From Verrucomicrobiota bacterium (GTDB lineage Bacteria; Verrucomicrobiota; Verrucomicrobiia; Limisphaerales; AV2), in contig QHOP01000049.1 in the NCBI GenBank assembly GCA_003219345.1, positions 1-18,446 of the forward strand: a stretch of 18,446 nucleotides of DNA, written 5' to 3'. This document shows positions 1 through 6,761 of the stretch, one piece after another. Under the pieces are notes generated by a model. That model was not told the DNA's origin. It saw nothing but the letters and a program-made list of their open reading frames with translations, and did no database searches. The translations under genes were made by a program, and so were the position numbers. The number at the start of each line of letters is the position of its first letter. Position 1 is the first letter of the stretch.

Positions 1-362
1 AACAGCGACTCGGCATGAGCATTTTGCTGATCACGCACAGCCTTGGCATCGTGGGCGATATCGCCGACCGCGTGGCGGTGATGTATGCCGGCCAACTCGT
101 CGAGCTCGCGCCGGCGAAGGGATTGCTTCGCCGTCCGCTGCATCCCTACACCCAGGCGTTGATGAACTCTGTGCCGGGACTCGGCGCCGAGACGCAACGA
201 TTGCGCGCCATTCCCGGCAATGTGCCGCAACTCGACGCGCTGCCGAGCGGTTGTCGTTTTCATCCGCGTTGTCCGAAAGCCCAGGCTGATTGCTCGCAAA
301 AGGTCCCTGCTTTGATCGAAGTGGAATCGAACCGCTGGGTGCGGTGCCCGTATTGGAAATGA
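1..362 (+). CDS. Peptide ABC transporter ATPase, OppD/DppD type (3' end only)
   Basis: This is the C-terminal end of an ATP-binding subunit of a peptide/nickel-type ABC importer; the reading frame is open to the left edge (frame from base 3, starting QRLGM), so the ATG at base 15 is an internal Met, not the start. Visible parts are the H-loop region (LLITHSLGIV), the D/R-V-x-V-M-Y-A-G-Q-x-V-E segment, and the oligopeptide_HPY C-terminal domain beginning at HPYTQALM. The tail carries the family's cysteine pattern: CRFHPRCP, then a Cys six residues on, then a final Cys in RCPYWK; related DppD/OppD proteins use such cysteines to hold an Fe-S cluster (family knowledge, not shown here). The residue after the switch His is Ser where most relatives have Asp. 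Walker A, signature and Walker B lie outside the window. The OppF-type partner sits 1.75 kb downstream rather than adjacent. Confidence 0.93.
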   Translation, partial: QRLGMSILLITHSLGIVGDIADRVAVMYAGQLVELAPAKGLLRRPLHPYTQALMNSVPGLGAETQRLRAIPGNVPQLDALPSGCRFHPRCPKAQADCSQKVPALIEVESNRWVRCPYWK

Positions 363-408
363 ACTTTGCTGACGCAGTCCTGCGGCGTGATTCGAACCAT
401 AAACGCGA

Positions 409-1188
409 TCAAGAGCGATTATGTTTCTGATAGCGCGAGACAGAGAGGACCTCGAATCGCGTTTCTCCCGGTCGTTGCCGGCGCGTTTCGACGACGCCGG
501 CTGAAGCTGGCGGAGAGATCGAGGCGAACTCGATCAGGCATGGCGCGATCGGCCTGGTTGCACAGACCGAACAGGCGATGCGGTCTTCAGAGAGCACCAC
601 GCGATAGCAAATCGGCGCGTTCAGCGAGTTTTCCACGCGCAGGTCTTTGAATCCGTACGCAACCGTGGCATCCGCCCCCAGCGGCGTGTAGCGCGTTGAA
701 TCGTCGTAGATGTCACATGAGTGCGGGTGGCGCTCCCGGATGCGCAAGCCCGCCACGAGGCTCGCATGGTAGATGATTCCGGAAAGCTGGCAAAGGCCGC
801 CGCCGTAGTCGGCGCGAAGTTTGCCACCCAGCAGTGAGCGTCCCCTCTGGAATCCGTTCGTGGGCGTCGGCCGGCCCACCAGATGCCAGAAGGAAAAGAT
901 CGCATTCGGTGGAATTGGCAGGTTTTGGATTTGTCTTCGCGCCAGTTCAATGTTGTGGATTTTGGCTGCGACAAATTCCGTTGGCAGGATTGGTTGTTCA
1001 ATGGTTACCTGTGATGGAAAGTTATCGGCTCGACCTGATTCAGCATTTCGCCGCTCGACCATTCGTCTCCTCAAGCCTGAGGTTCCGTCACGGACCGTGC
1101 GCAGGGCAAGGGCCAACTGGCGGCGTAGCTCGAAGACGACGTGCTTCACGGCAGACGTTCGGCGCAATACATCAGGTAGGAAGCCCAT
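409..1188 (-). CDS. VanW family protein
   Basis: A 259-residue VanW-family protein. The family is named after an accessory gene of vanB-type vancomycin resistance clusters; its biochemical role is not established, so resistance should not be assumed. The diagnostic core is at residues 80-185: an N/E-L-A-x-x-x-I-x-x-L-x-I-x-P-x-x-x-F-S-F-W block, GGKLRADYGGGLCQLSGIIY, then ERHPHSCDIYDDSTRYTPLG and ADATVAYGFKDLRVEN. No signal peptide or membrane helix is evident. The start is uncertain: ATG at 1188 lies inside the upstream methyltransferase gene (43-base overlap), while a GTG at 1149 (residue 14) overlaps that gene's TGA stop as GTGA and would suit translational coupling; neither has a Shine-Dalgarno site. 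With the methyltransferase it forms a two-gene minus-strand unit lodged between two peptide-transporter ATPase genes. The gene end faces the OppD-type gene end across 46 bases. Confidence 0.9.
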   Translation of the reverse strand: MGFLPDVLRRTSAVKHVVFELRRQLALALRTVRDGTSGLRRRMVERRNAESGRADNFPSQVTIEQPILPTEFVAAKIHNIELARRQIQNLPIPPNAIFSFWHLVGRPTPTNGFQRGRSLLGGKLRADYGGGLCQLSGIIYHASLVAGLRIRERHPHSCDIYDDSTRYTPLGADATVAYGFKDLRVENSLNAPICYRVVLSEDRIACSVCATRPIAPCLIEFASISPPASAGVVETRRQRPGETRFEVLSVSRYQKHNRS

Positions 1189-1865
1189 TGCTTAAGCGGT
1201 GTGGCGCTCCAGGCGTCATCCCAGGGACGAAGCAAACGCTGGAGCTTCATAGGCACTCGATGAATGGGAGAAAAGAGAATGCCGCTCCAGGCTCTCAACT
1301 TCCACCGGACGCCAAGGATCTCCATGGCTTGAGCATGTGTCAGCGCGTTGCCGGCATGCCAACCGGAAGGGCGGAAGCCGGTCAAGCTGCGTCGCCGCGC
1401 GGACGGAATGTCGAAAATGAGCCTGCCGCCTGCTGGGACACATTGAGCGCAACCAGCCAGAATTTGCGCCATGAGAGACGGCGTCAGGTGCATAAACAGG
1501 TGCAGACAGAAAATGGCGTCGAACAGGAGGCCCTGTTCAGGAAGTTCCTCTGCGCGTCCCACTCGAATCGTCTTGGTCGGGTGTTTTTTGCGAGCCAGTT
1601 CAGCCATCTCGTTGCTGGCATCGATGCCGTGGGTGGCAAAATCCATGAATCTCCCGGTGCCGCAAGCCAGGCTAAGGACGCGGCCCCCCGCCGCTGGAGC
1701 CAGCCACATTCGTAGCAGCCTTTCTTCCTGAGCGTGAACGTAACGCCCGTAGGAGGTGCCAAATCTGTCCTCGGCGTAGCTGGCGGCCCACGAGTCGAAG
1801 CGTCTCACCACGGCTTCAGTGGAGAACCCTTGCCCTTCGAAACCACTTGCCCGCCCAATCGTCAA
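1146..1865 (-). CDS. Class I SAM-dependent methyltransferase
   Basis: A 239-residue Rossmann-fold methyltransferase of the Methyltransf_11/25 type. Motif I is VLSLACGTGRF at residues 63-73, followed by the acidic end of strand 2 (GIDASNEM, 80-87), the RAEELP segment typical of motif II (104-109), FDAIFCLHLFMHL as motif III/post-III (115-127), and GGRLIFDIP (146-154). The substrate cannot be told from sequence. The start is weakly defined: the longest frame uses TTG at 1865; GTG codons at 1811 and 1808 (residues 19-20, just before the RRFDSWAASYAEDR segment with which many relatives begin) are reasonable alternatives, and there is no ATG before residue 86. The gene leads a two-gene unit with the VanW-family gene, whose possible GTG start shares bases with this gene's stop. 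Confidence 0.85.
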   Translation of the reverse strand: MTIGRASGFEGQGFSTEAVVRRFDSWAASYAEDRFGTSYGRYVHAQEERLLRMWLAPAAGGRVLSLACGTGRFMDFATHGIDASNEMAELARKKHPTKTIRVGRAEELPEQGLLFDAIFCLHLFMHLTPSLMAQILAGCAQCVPAGGRLIFDIPSARRRSLTGFRPSGWHAGNALTHAQAMEILGVRWKLRAWSGILFSPIHRVPMKLQRLLRPWDDAWSATPLKQWASYLMYCAERLP

Positions 1866-1911
1866 GGCAGGTCGTCTAAAACCAACACGCCTCAGCGGTG
1901 CAACGGTTCAT

Positions 1912-2020
1912 GGGAAGTCCGGTGCAACCAAACTGCGCCAATCCACCGCGCGCGACAAGGGGGATTGACGCCGACAGGGCGCGCCCTTTAGCGTCAGGCA
2001 TCTGGAGCACTCGATGACGC
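1912..2020 (+). promoter_or_regulatory. Degenerate cobalamin-riboswitch-like element and alternative hairpins
   Basis: GGGAAGTCCGGTGCAA at 1912-1927, preceded by ACGGTTCAT, matches the conserved 5' core of cobalamin (B12) riboswitches. A GTCAGG with a nearby CTGG (1992-2004) falls about 80 bases downstream, near where the B12 box would be. The middle part (the ATCCGG and CCCCGCAACTGT region) is not recognisable. The stretch also contains TGACGC (1966-1971), a perfect palindrome AGGGCGCGCCCT (1976-1987), GCGTCA (1991-1996) and a second TGACGC (2015-2020); GCGTCA can pair with either TGACGC but not both. It lies 90-200 bases upstream of the OppF-type ATPase. It could be a decayed or diverged riboswitch, or chance. 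Confidence 0.25.
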
Positions 2021-2110
2021 GACCAGACTACACTCCGAATCCCGAGGCGCAAGGCCTTTGGGTGACGTTTTGCTTTCGCGTTTCGAACTTCGACTTTCGG
2101 ATTGCACGGC

Positions 2111-3076
2111 ATGAGCTTGCTTGAAGTCAGAAACCTCCGAGTCCACTTCCCGGTCAGGCGCGGGCTGTTTTCACGCGCAAGACAATTCGTGAAAGCGGTG
2201 GACGACGTGAGCTTTCACATCGAGCCGGGTGAGACTTTGGGACTCGTTGGGGAAAGCGGCTGCGGCAAGACGACATTGAGCCGAGCGATTGTGCGACTGA
2301 TCGAGCCGGCTGCGGGCGGGGTTTGGTTTGAAGGCGAAGAAATAACCAGGCTGGCTGGCGCGCAGTTACGGGCGCAGCGGCGAAAGCTGCAGATGATTTT
2401 TCAGGATCCCTACGGCTCGTTGAATCCGCGCATGACCGCAGGCGAAATCGTTGGCGAAGCCATTGACATCCACAACCTGGCGGACAGCGCCGGAGCGCGT
2501 CGAAAACGAATCGCGGAATTGCTGAAAGCCGTCGGTCTCGACCCCATGCACGCGCTGCGCTATCCGCATGAGTTCAGTGGCGGACAGCGGCAGCGCATCG
2601 GCATTGCTCGGGCATTGGCTGTCGAACCGAAGCTGATCGTCTGCGACGAGCCGGTGAGCGCTCTGGATGTTTCGGTTCAGGCGCAGATCGTCAATCTGTT
2701 GCATGACCTCCAGCAACAACGCGGGTTGGCCTACCTGTTCATCGCCCACGACCTCGCCGTGGTCGAACACATCAGCCGCCGCGTGCTGGTGATGTATCTG
2801 GGCAAAGTGGTGGAGTTATCCGACACGAAATCGGTCGTGCGCGCGCCAAAGCATCCTTACACTCAAGCGCTGATTTCGGCGGTACCGCTGGTTGATCCCG
2901 ACTCAAAGCGGCAGCGGATTGTCTTGCCGGGTGATGTTCCTTCGCCGATCCATCCCCCGGGTGGTTGTCCGTTTCATCCACGCTGTCCGGTGGCTGAAGC
3001 GCGTTGCAAGAAGGAGATTCCCGCGTTGCGCGAAGTGGCGCCCGGCCACTGGGCGGCCTGCCATTTGGCGAAGTGA
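2111..3076 (+). CDS. Peptide ABC transporter ATPase, OppF/DppF type
   Basis: A complete 321-residue ATP-binding subunit that powers uptake of peptides or similar solutes through an OppBC/DppBC-type membrane pair (not in the window). Seen in order: Walker A GESGCGKT (47-54), Q-loop at FQDP (97-100) followed by YGSLNPRMT, which is typical of the OppF/DppF branch, signature FSGGQRQRIGIARAL (155-169), Walker B LIVCDEP (175-181), D-loop SALD, H-loop AHDL (His213), then the oligopeptide_HPY domain from HPYTQAL (248). The tail has CPFHPRCP plus two further cysteines, the same pattern as in the OppD-type gene at the left edge. ATG at 2111 is chosen over TTG at 2102 because it opens directly on the conserved LLEVRNLRVHF. 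Its usual partner is separated from it by a minus-strand two-gene unit. The end faces the next gene's end across 8 bases. Confidence 0.95.
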   Translation: MSLLEVRNLRVHFPVRRGLFSRARQFVKAVDDVSFHIEPGETLGLVGESGCGKTTLSRAIVRLIEPAAGGVWFEGEEITRLAGAQLRAQRRKLQMIFQDPYGSLNPRMTAGEIVGEAIDIHNLADSAGARRKRIAELLKAVGLDPMHALRYPHEFSGGQRQRIGIARALAVEPKLIVCDEPVSALDVSVQAQIVNLLHDLQQQRGLAYLFIAHDLAVVEHISRRVLVMYLGKVVELSDTKSVVRAPKHPYTQALISAVPLVDPDSKRQRIVLPGDVPSPIHPPGGCPFHPRCPVAEARCKKEIPALREVAPGHWAACHLAK

Positions 3077-3084
3077 CCTGCGCG

Positions 3085-3537
3085 TCAGTTGTTCGGCTCG
3101 ACGAGGCCGCTCGTGTGGAAGTCAATTTGGCCTTTGGCACGGCCAGCCTGCACAAACAGCCGGTAAACTGTGTTCGGCTCGAGCCGTTGAGGGCGGGCGT
3201 TGGTCAGCCAAGGTCGCATTCCCGGGATCCGCTGGCCGTAAAGGAACCCTACGGTCGGCGGGACATTCGTGTACGCGACAAGGTGCCAAAGCGGCGGCGT
3301 GAATTTGTTGGTTTGGTAGGCGCCGACGGGGACAACTTTCACAGACTTGAGTTGGTATTGGCCGTCGAGTAAAAAGGAGACGGGATAAACCTGCGCGACA
3401 GGTCCTCTGGGTTGGATGGGCCGCGTCTGTGCAATGATTTGAATACGCGGACGGTTGATCCAGTCGGTGAAGTAGTAAACGTAAAGTCCAGCCAGCACGA
3501 GGGCTGTGAGAATCAAAACGTTTTGCTTTGAGCACAT
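3085..3537 (-). CDS. Hypothetical protein with N-terminal membrane anchor
   Basis: A 150-residue protein of unknown function. Residues 7-24 (VLILTALVLAGLYVYYFT) form one hydrophobic helix after a short basic start, so it is either anchored in the inner membrane or exported with an uncleaved signal. The rest (residues 30-150) is a soluble, probably extracytoplasmic domain rich in Pro, Val and aromatic residues, with no motif I can name. It resembles in general style the small anchored proteins of unknown function that sit near pseudopilin genes in Verrucomicrobiota, but this is only an impression. ATG at 3537 is the only sensible start, as it puts the anchor at the N-terminus; a hydrophilic sequence in an overlapping frame on the same strand is a shadow. 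It is divergent from the pseudopilin-like gene (122 bases apart) and convergent with the OppF-type gene. Confidence 0.75.
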   Translation of the reverse strand: MCSKQNVLILTALVLAGLYVYYFTDWINRPRIQIIAQTRPIQPRGPVAQVYPVSFLLDGQYQLKSVKVVPVGAYQTNKFTPPLWHLVAYTNVPPTVGFLYGQRIPGMRPWLTNARPQRLEPNTVYRLFVQAGRAKGQIDFHTSGLVEPNN

Positions 3538-3659
3538 GCGTAGAGTGGACGAGGTGGGTCGTGACTTATTCGAGGGAATTTAGATTGTCAGTTCCCCACG
3601 TGACCTTGCCCTGGCGTCACAACTGGTTTTGCGGCGCGGGAAGAAACTGAAACAGCAGA

Positions 3660-4460
3660 ATGCCTATGCAGGTACAAATAGCTGATTGTGTCCGTGTGAA
3701 GATTGAACAGTCTGATTCAACCTCCAAGAACCGGTCCGGGGCACGCCGGTTGGCGTTTACTTTAATCGAACTTCTGGTCGTCATCGCCATCATCGCCATT
3801 CTTGCTGGAATGCTATTGCCGGCGCTTGCCCGCGCGAAAGAGGCAGGCCGCCGAATCGCTTGCGTCAACAATTTGCGGCAACTCAGTTTGGCGGCCGTGA
3901 TGTACCTGGACGAGAATAACGCGAATTATCCGTCACGCACTGTGAAGGGCCGCTGGCCGACCCAGCTTCGCGACGGCTACAAGGACTATCGCGTTTTAAA
4001 ATGTCCGAGTGACGTTCCCAACCCCGTCTCCAATGGCACCGACCCGATTAACTATCCTTTCGATTCCACGAACCGCAGCTACATCATCAATGGGTGGAAC
4101 GACTATTTCGAAGCGCAGATGGGCGGCAACTTCAGCCTCAACGCGATCGTTGACAAGTCCATGCCTGAGAGCGGGATCAAGGAACCGAGTGAAACCATTG
4201 TGTTTGGTGAAAAACGGGGCGACACGCCTCAACACGGTCATTTCTACATGGACTTTTTGGAGGGTGTCGGCAACGACGTGACCGAGGTGGATCAGAGCCG
4301 CCATTCGACTGTGGCGAAAAACTCTCGTGGCGGCGGCTCTGATTACGCCTTCGCCGATGGAAGCATTCACTTTCTCAAATTTGGCAAATCTTTCATTCCA
4401 GTGGATCTTTGGGCAACCGAAGAGAAGTGGCGAACCAACGGGGCTGCGATGCAGTTTTAA
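3660..4460 (+). CDS. Type II pseudopilin-like protein (prepilin N-methylation signal)
   Basis: A 266-residue secreted protein of the large pseudopilin-like paralogue families of Verrucomicrobiota, Planctomycetota and Lentisphaerota. The class III signal is at residues 31-54: LA then FTLIELLVVIAIIAILAGML, with Glu at +5. After it comes LPALARAKEAGRRIACVNNLRQL, a known continuation in these families. The C-terminal half has the H-x(n)-FADGSIHFLK motif (around residues 220-240). Its role is unknown in the family; surface or type II secretion-like assembly is an inference. Two oddities: the residue before the cleavage site is Ala instead of the usual Gly, and the leader would be 32 residues from ATG 3660 (20 residues if GTG at 3696 is used), longer than typical. 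It stands alone, with no secretion genes next to it. Confidence 0.9.
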   Translation: MPMQVQIADCVRVKIEQSDSTSKNRSGARRLAFTLIELLVVIAIIAILAGMLLPALARAKEAGRRIACVNNLRQLSLAAVMYLDENNANYPSRTVKGRWPTQLRDGYKDYRVLKCPSDVPNPVSNGTDPINYPFDSTNRSYIINGWNDYFEAQMGGNFSLNAIVDKSMPESGIKEPSETIVFGEKRGDTPQHGHFYMDFLEGVGNDVTEVDQSRHSTVAKNSRGGGSDYAFADGSIHFLKFGKSFIPVDLWATEEKWRTNGAAMQF

Positions 4461-4952
4461 GGGGGAAATCCCTTCGGCAAAAGACAAGAACTATTGCTGC
4501 GGGCAGGGCTTTTCTACTTCGTCCCAATCCCTTCCGTTGTGTCTGAAGATCGTCGTGGTGTCGCTCCCCTCTCTCAGAAGAAAACCAGTGGCCTCGTCCA
4601 CGTTGTCAAAGGCGAATAGAATCTGCTCCCCATCAACCGCTAGTATCGGATGGTTTGACATTACGACCGTTTCGCCTATCCGTCCCGCGAACATAGCTTC
4701 GGGCACTACAGCACATTTCGTGCGGGATCGGACCCGTTATCGTCAATGCCAATCATTACAAGCCAAACTCTGATGTCTCAAGGCTCTTCTCCAGGGTTTG
4801 CCGGAAACGCAGGCCCGATGACAAGCCGCGACTTCGGGCGTGCGCCTCATCTTGAGACGCTGACGTAACAATCCTGGACATCTGGTCTCGCCACCCGGAG
4901 GAACGAGGCTGACCCGGCGGCCAGTGACGCAAAATTGCTACGGGCACGTTCA
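4461..4952. other. Gene-poor stretch after the pseudopilin-like gene
   Basis: About 490 bases with no well-supported gene. A short stem AAGGG/CCCTT directly follows the pseudopilin stop (4459-4474) but lacks a T tract, so it is not called a terminator. The only frame with protein-like composition is a possible small minus-strand gene (4491-4694). Frames across 4756-4953 on the minus strand read as low-quality, Arg/Ser-rich sequence and are not called. Confidence 0.5.
4491..4694 (-). CDS. Possible small protein, unknown function
   Basis: A 67-residue frame from ATG at 4694 (71 residues from GTG at 4706). The composition is balanced and acidic, unlike the Arg/Pro-rich shadows elsewhere in the window, with plausible strand-forming stretches (HPILAVDGEQILFAF, TTTIFRHNG) and an acidic end (RDWDEVEKP). 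There is no motif I recognise, no signal peptide and no Shine-Dalgarno site. It is convergent with the pseudopilin-like gene, 30 bases away. It could equally be a chance frame or the tail of a decayed gene. Confidence 0.33.
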   Translation of the reverse strand: MFAGRIGETVVMSNHPILAVDGEQILFAFDNVDEATGFLLREGSDTTTIFRHNGRDWDEVEKPCPQQ

Positions 4953-5150
4953 ATGCTTGGCCAGATAAGCATGATGACGATACTATTGGTGCTGGGTTCG
5001 ATTTGGATGGTGTTATCCCTGGTCTTTTGTCTCGCCTTGTGCGCGGCTGCAGCCAAACCGCTGGCCAAGTGCGAGGTCGGCGTCGAAGTCTTGGAACCGC
5101 AGCACCAAAGGATGAGGGCGAATGACGAGGGTGTTCTCTGCTTGAGGTGA
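4953..5150 (+). CDS. Small single-span membrane protein, unknown function
   Basis: A 65-residue frame from ATG at 4953 (other possible starts are TTG 4935 and ATG 4971). Residues 8-30 (MTILLVLGSIWMVLSLVFCLALC) are an uninterrupted hydrophobic helix followed by AAAAKPLAKCEVGVEVLEP and a short polar tail. This layout, a helix with an Ala-rich end and a small charged tail, is what a real small membrane protein looks like. A strong intrinsic terminator begins 32 bases after the stop, on the same strand, which supports a transcript here. I do not recognise a family. It could be a chance frame, as GC-rich DNA can yield Leu/Ala-rich stretches. Confidence 0.5.
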   Translation: MLGQISMMTILLVLGSIWMVLSLVFCLALCAAAAKPLAKCEVGVEVLEPQHQRMRANDEGVLCLR

Positions 5151-5181
5151 ATCCTGATTCAGCAACGCGCGAATAAATTAG

Positions 5182-5206
5182 GCGGCTCCGGGTAGAGCCG
5201 CTTTTT
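5182..5206 (+). terminator. Intrinsic (rho-independent) terminator
   Basis: A perfect 7-bp stem GCGGCTC / GAGCCGC (5182-5188 with 5195-5201), a six-base loop CGGGTA, and then TTTTT (5202-5206). It is placed to end transcripts of the small membrane-protein gene. On the opposite strand the T tract is poor (CTAATTTATT), so it would only weakly stop read-through from the tRNA gene. Confidence 0.88.
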
Positions 5207-5249
5207 CATTTCCACGGGGAGTTGGAGAACGGATTCGCGGCTTGGAGAT

Positions 5250-5323
<74 letters not shown>

Positions 5324-5335
5324 AGGATCACCTGC

Positions 5336-5363
5336 ATGGTAGCGGCCGCGCTTGCGTTGTCAA
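5336..5363 (-). promoter_or_regulatory. Sigma70-type promoter of tRNA-Gly
   Basis: On the minus strand, a perfect -35 TTGACA (5358-5363) is separated by 16 bases from TACCAT (5336-5341, 4 of 6 matches to TATAAT). This places the transcription start a few bases before the mature tRNA end at 5323. The -35 box lies only 27 bases from the pyrC start codon on the other strand. Confidence 0.65.
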
Positions 5364-5390
5364 TCTGCATCCGTGTATCCTCCGACGCGC

Positions 5391-6758
5391 ATGAATTCGC
5401 TGCTCCTCACGGGCGGTCGCGTCATCGATCCTGCCAACCGTTTCGACGCTGTCGCCGATTTACTGATCGTGGAGGGTAAAATTGCCGCCCTCGGTTCCGA
5501 CGCCAAAAAGCAAGCGCCCGCTGAAAGTGAGAGACTTGACACAAAGGGACTGGTCGTCTGTCCGGGACTGATCGATCTGCATGTGCATCTGCGAGAGCCG
5601 GGTCAGACTGCAAAAGAAACCATTGCGACCGGCACGGCGGCGGCGGCGCGCGGCGGGTTCACCTCAGTCGTTTGCATGCCGAACACGTCGCCGGCCGTTG
5701 ACAACGCGGGCACGGTCGCGTTGATTCGGGAGCGGGCGGAGCGGAGCGGCGTGGTGAATGTTTTCATCACGGGCGCCATCACCAAAGGCCTCGCTGGCGA
5801 GGAGTTGGCGCCCATCGGTTCTCTCAAGCGGGCCGGCGTTGTGGCCATCACGGATGACGGTCATTGCGTCCAGAACAACGAGCTGATGCGGCGCGCTCTC
5901 GAATACGCCAGGATGTTCAATCTGCCGGTGATGGACCATTGCCAGGATTATTCACTGGTCAGCAATGGCGTCGTGCACGAAGGTTACTGGAGCGCGGCGC
6001 TGGGCTTGCATGGCTGGCCGGCGGCAGGCGAGGAGATGATCGTCGCCAGAAACATTCAGCTCGCGGAGTTGACGGGAGCGCGCGTGCATTGCCAGCATTT
6101 GAGCGCGGCGGGGAGCGTGCGGTTGATCCGGGAGGCGCTGAAGCGGGGCGTGCCGGTGTCCGGCGAAGCGTGTCCGCATCACTTCGTGCTGACCGATGCG
6201 GCAATCGCCGGGAGCGAGAAATTTTGGAGCAGCGATGGCAAAGGTGTTTTTGATTGCAGGAACCGCGAATCGAACAGGACAGCCTGGTTGGCCTATGACA
6301 CCAATCTGAAAATGAACCCGCCGCTGCGCTCGGCGCGGGATCGCGAGGCGATCATCGAAGGAATCGTTGACGGCACTTTGGAGGTTCTTGGCAGCGACCA
6401 CGCCCCGCATTGCGACTACGAAAAGGAAGTGGAATTCGACTACGCGCCGTTTGGCATTACCGGCCTCGAAACCGAACTCGCCCTTTCGCTGATGCAGTTG
6501 TATCATACCAAACTTCTCGGGTTATCAGACCTCATCGCGAAATTTACCGTCACTCCGGCCCGGCTGCTGCACTTGGCGAAAGGCACGTTCACCATCGGTG
6601 CCGACGCGGATGTGACTGTCTTCGATCCCGACCGCGAATGGGTTTTTGAAAAAGCGCAAACTGCCAGCAAATCATTTAACAGTCCGTTCTACGGCTGGCA
6701 ATTGAAGGGGAAAGCGACGACTACAGTTGTGGGTGGAAAAATTGTCTGGAAGGAATAA
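5391..6758 (+). CDS. pyrC: Dihydroorotase, class I
   Basis: Dihydroorotase closes carbamoyl-aspartate to dihydroorotate, the third step of de novo pyrimidine synthesis, in the cytosol. The 455-residue protein has the amidohydrolase metal motifs: HVHLREPGQT with the H-x-H pair at His64/His66, VCMPNTSPAVDN (94-105), ITDDGHCVQN (153-162; an Asp ligand as in class I enzymes rather than a carbamylated Lys), MDHCQDYS (His183), VHCQHLSAAGS (His236), CPHHFVLTD (261-269) and GSDHAPH (334-340, catalytic Asp336), plus FGITGLETEL. ATG at 5391 is chosen over TTG 5352 because the family starts just before the LLLTGGRVIDP strand. About 25 extra residues lie at 276-300, before the conserved NLKMNPPLR. carA follows, which fits a pyrimidine cluster. 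Its 5' end is head-to-head with tRNA-Gly, 67 bases apart. Confidence 0.96.
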   Translation: MNSLLLTGGRVIDPANRFDAVADLLIVEGKIAALGSDAKKQAPAESERLDTKGLVVCPGLIDLHVHLREPGQTAKETIATGTAAAARGGFTSVVCMPNTSPAVDNAGTVALIRERAERSGVVNVFITGAITKGLAGEELAPIGSLKRAGVVAITDDGHCVQNNELMRRALEYARMFNLPVMDHCQDYSLVSNGVVHEGYWSAALGLHGWPAAGEEMIVARNIQLAELTGARVHCQHLSAAGSVRLIREALKRGVPVSGEACPHHFVLTDAAIAGSEKFWSSDGKGVFDCRNRESNRTAWLAYDTNLKMNPPLRSARDREAIIEGIVDGTLEVLGSDHAPHCDYEKEVEFDYAPFGITGLETELALSLMQLYHTKLLGLSDLIAKFTVTPARLLHLAKGTFTIGADADVTVFDPDREWVFEKAQTASKSFNSPFYGWQLKGKATTTVVGGKIVWKE

Positions 6759-6761
6759 ACT

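Noticed and set aside
409..1188. Reading the VanW-family gene as glycopeptide resistance
   Set aside because: There are no vanH/vanA-B/vanX/vanY/vanRS genes in the window, and VanW-family proteins are widespread without any link to resistance.
834..1715. 293-residue open frame on the + strand
   Set aside because: Antisense to the VanW and methyltransferase genes, which both have clear family motifs.
4756..4953. 65-residue minus-strand frame
   Set aside because: Low-complexity Arg/Ser/Gln composition, no motif, no ribosome-binding site; nothing sets it apart from chance.
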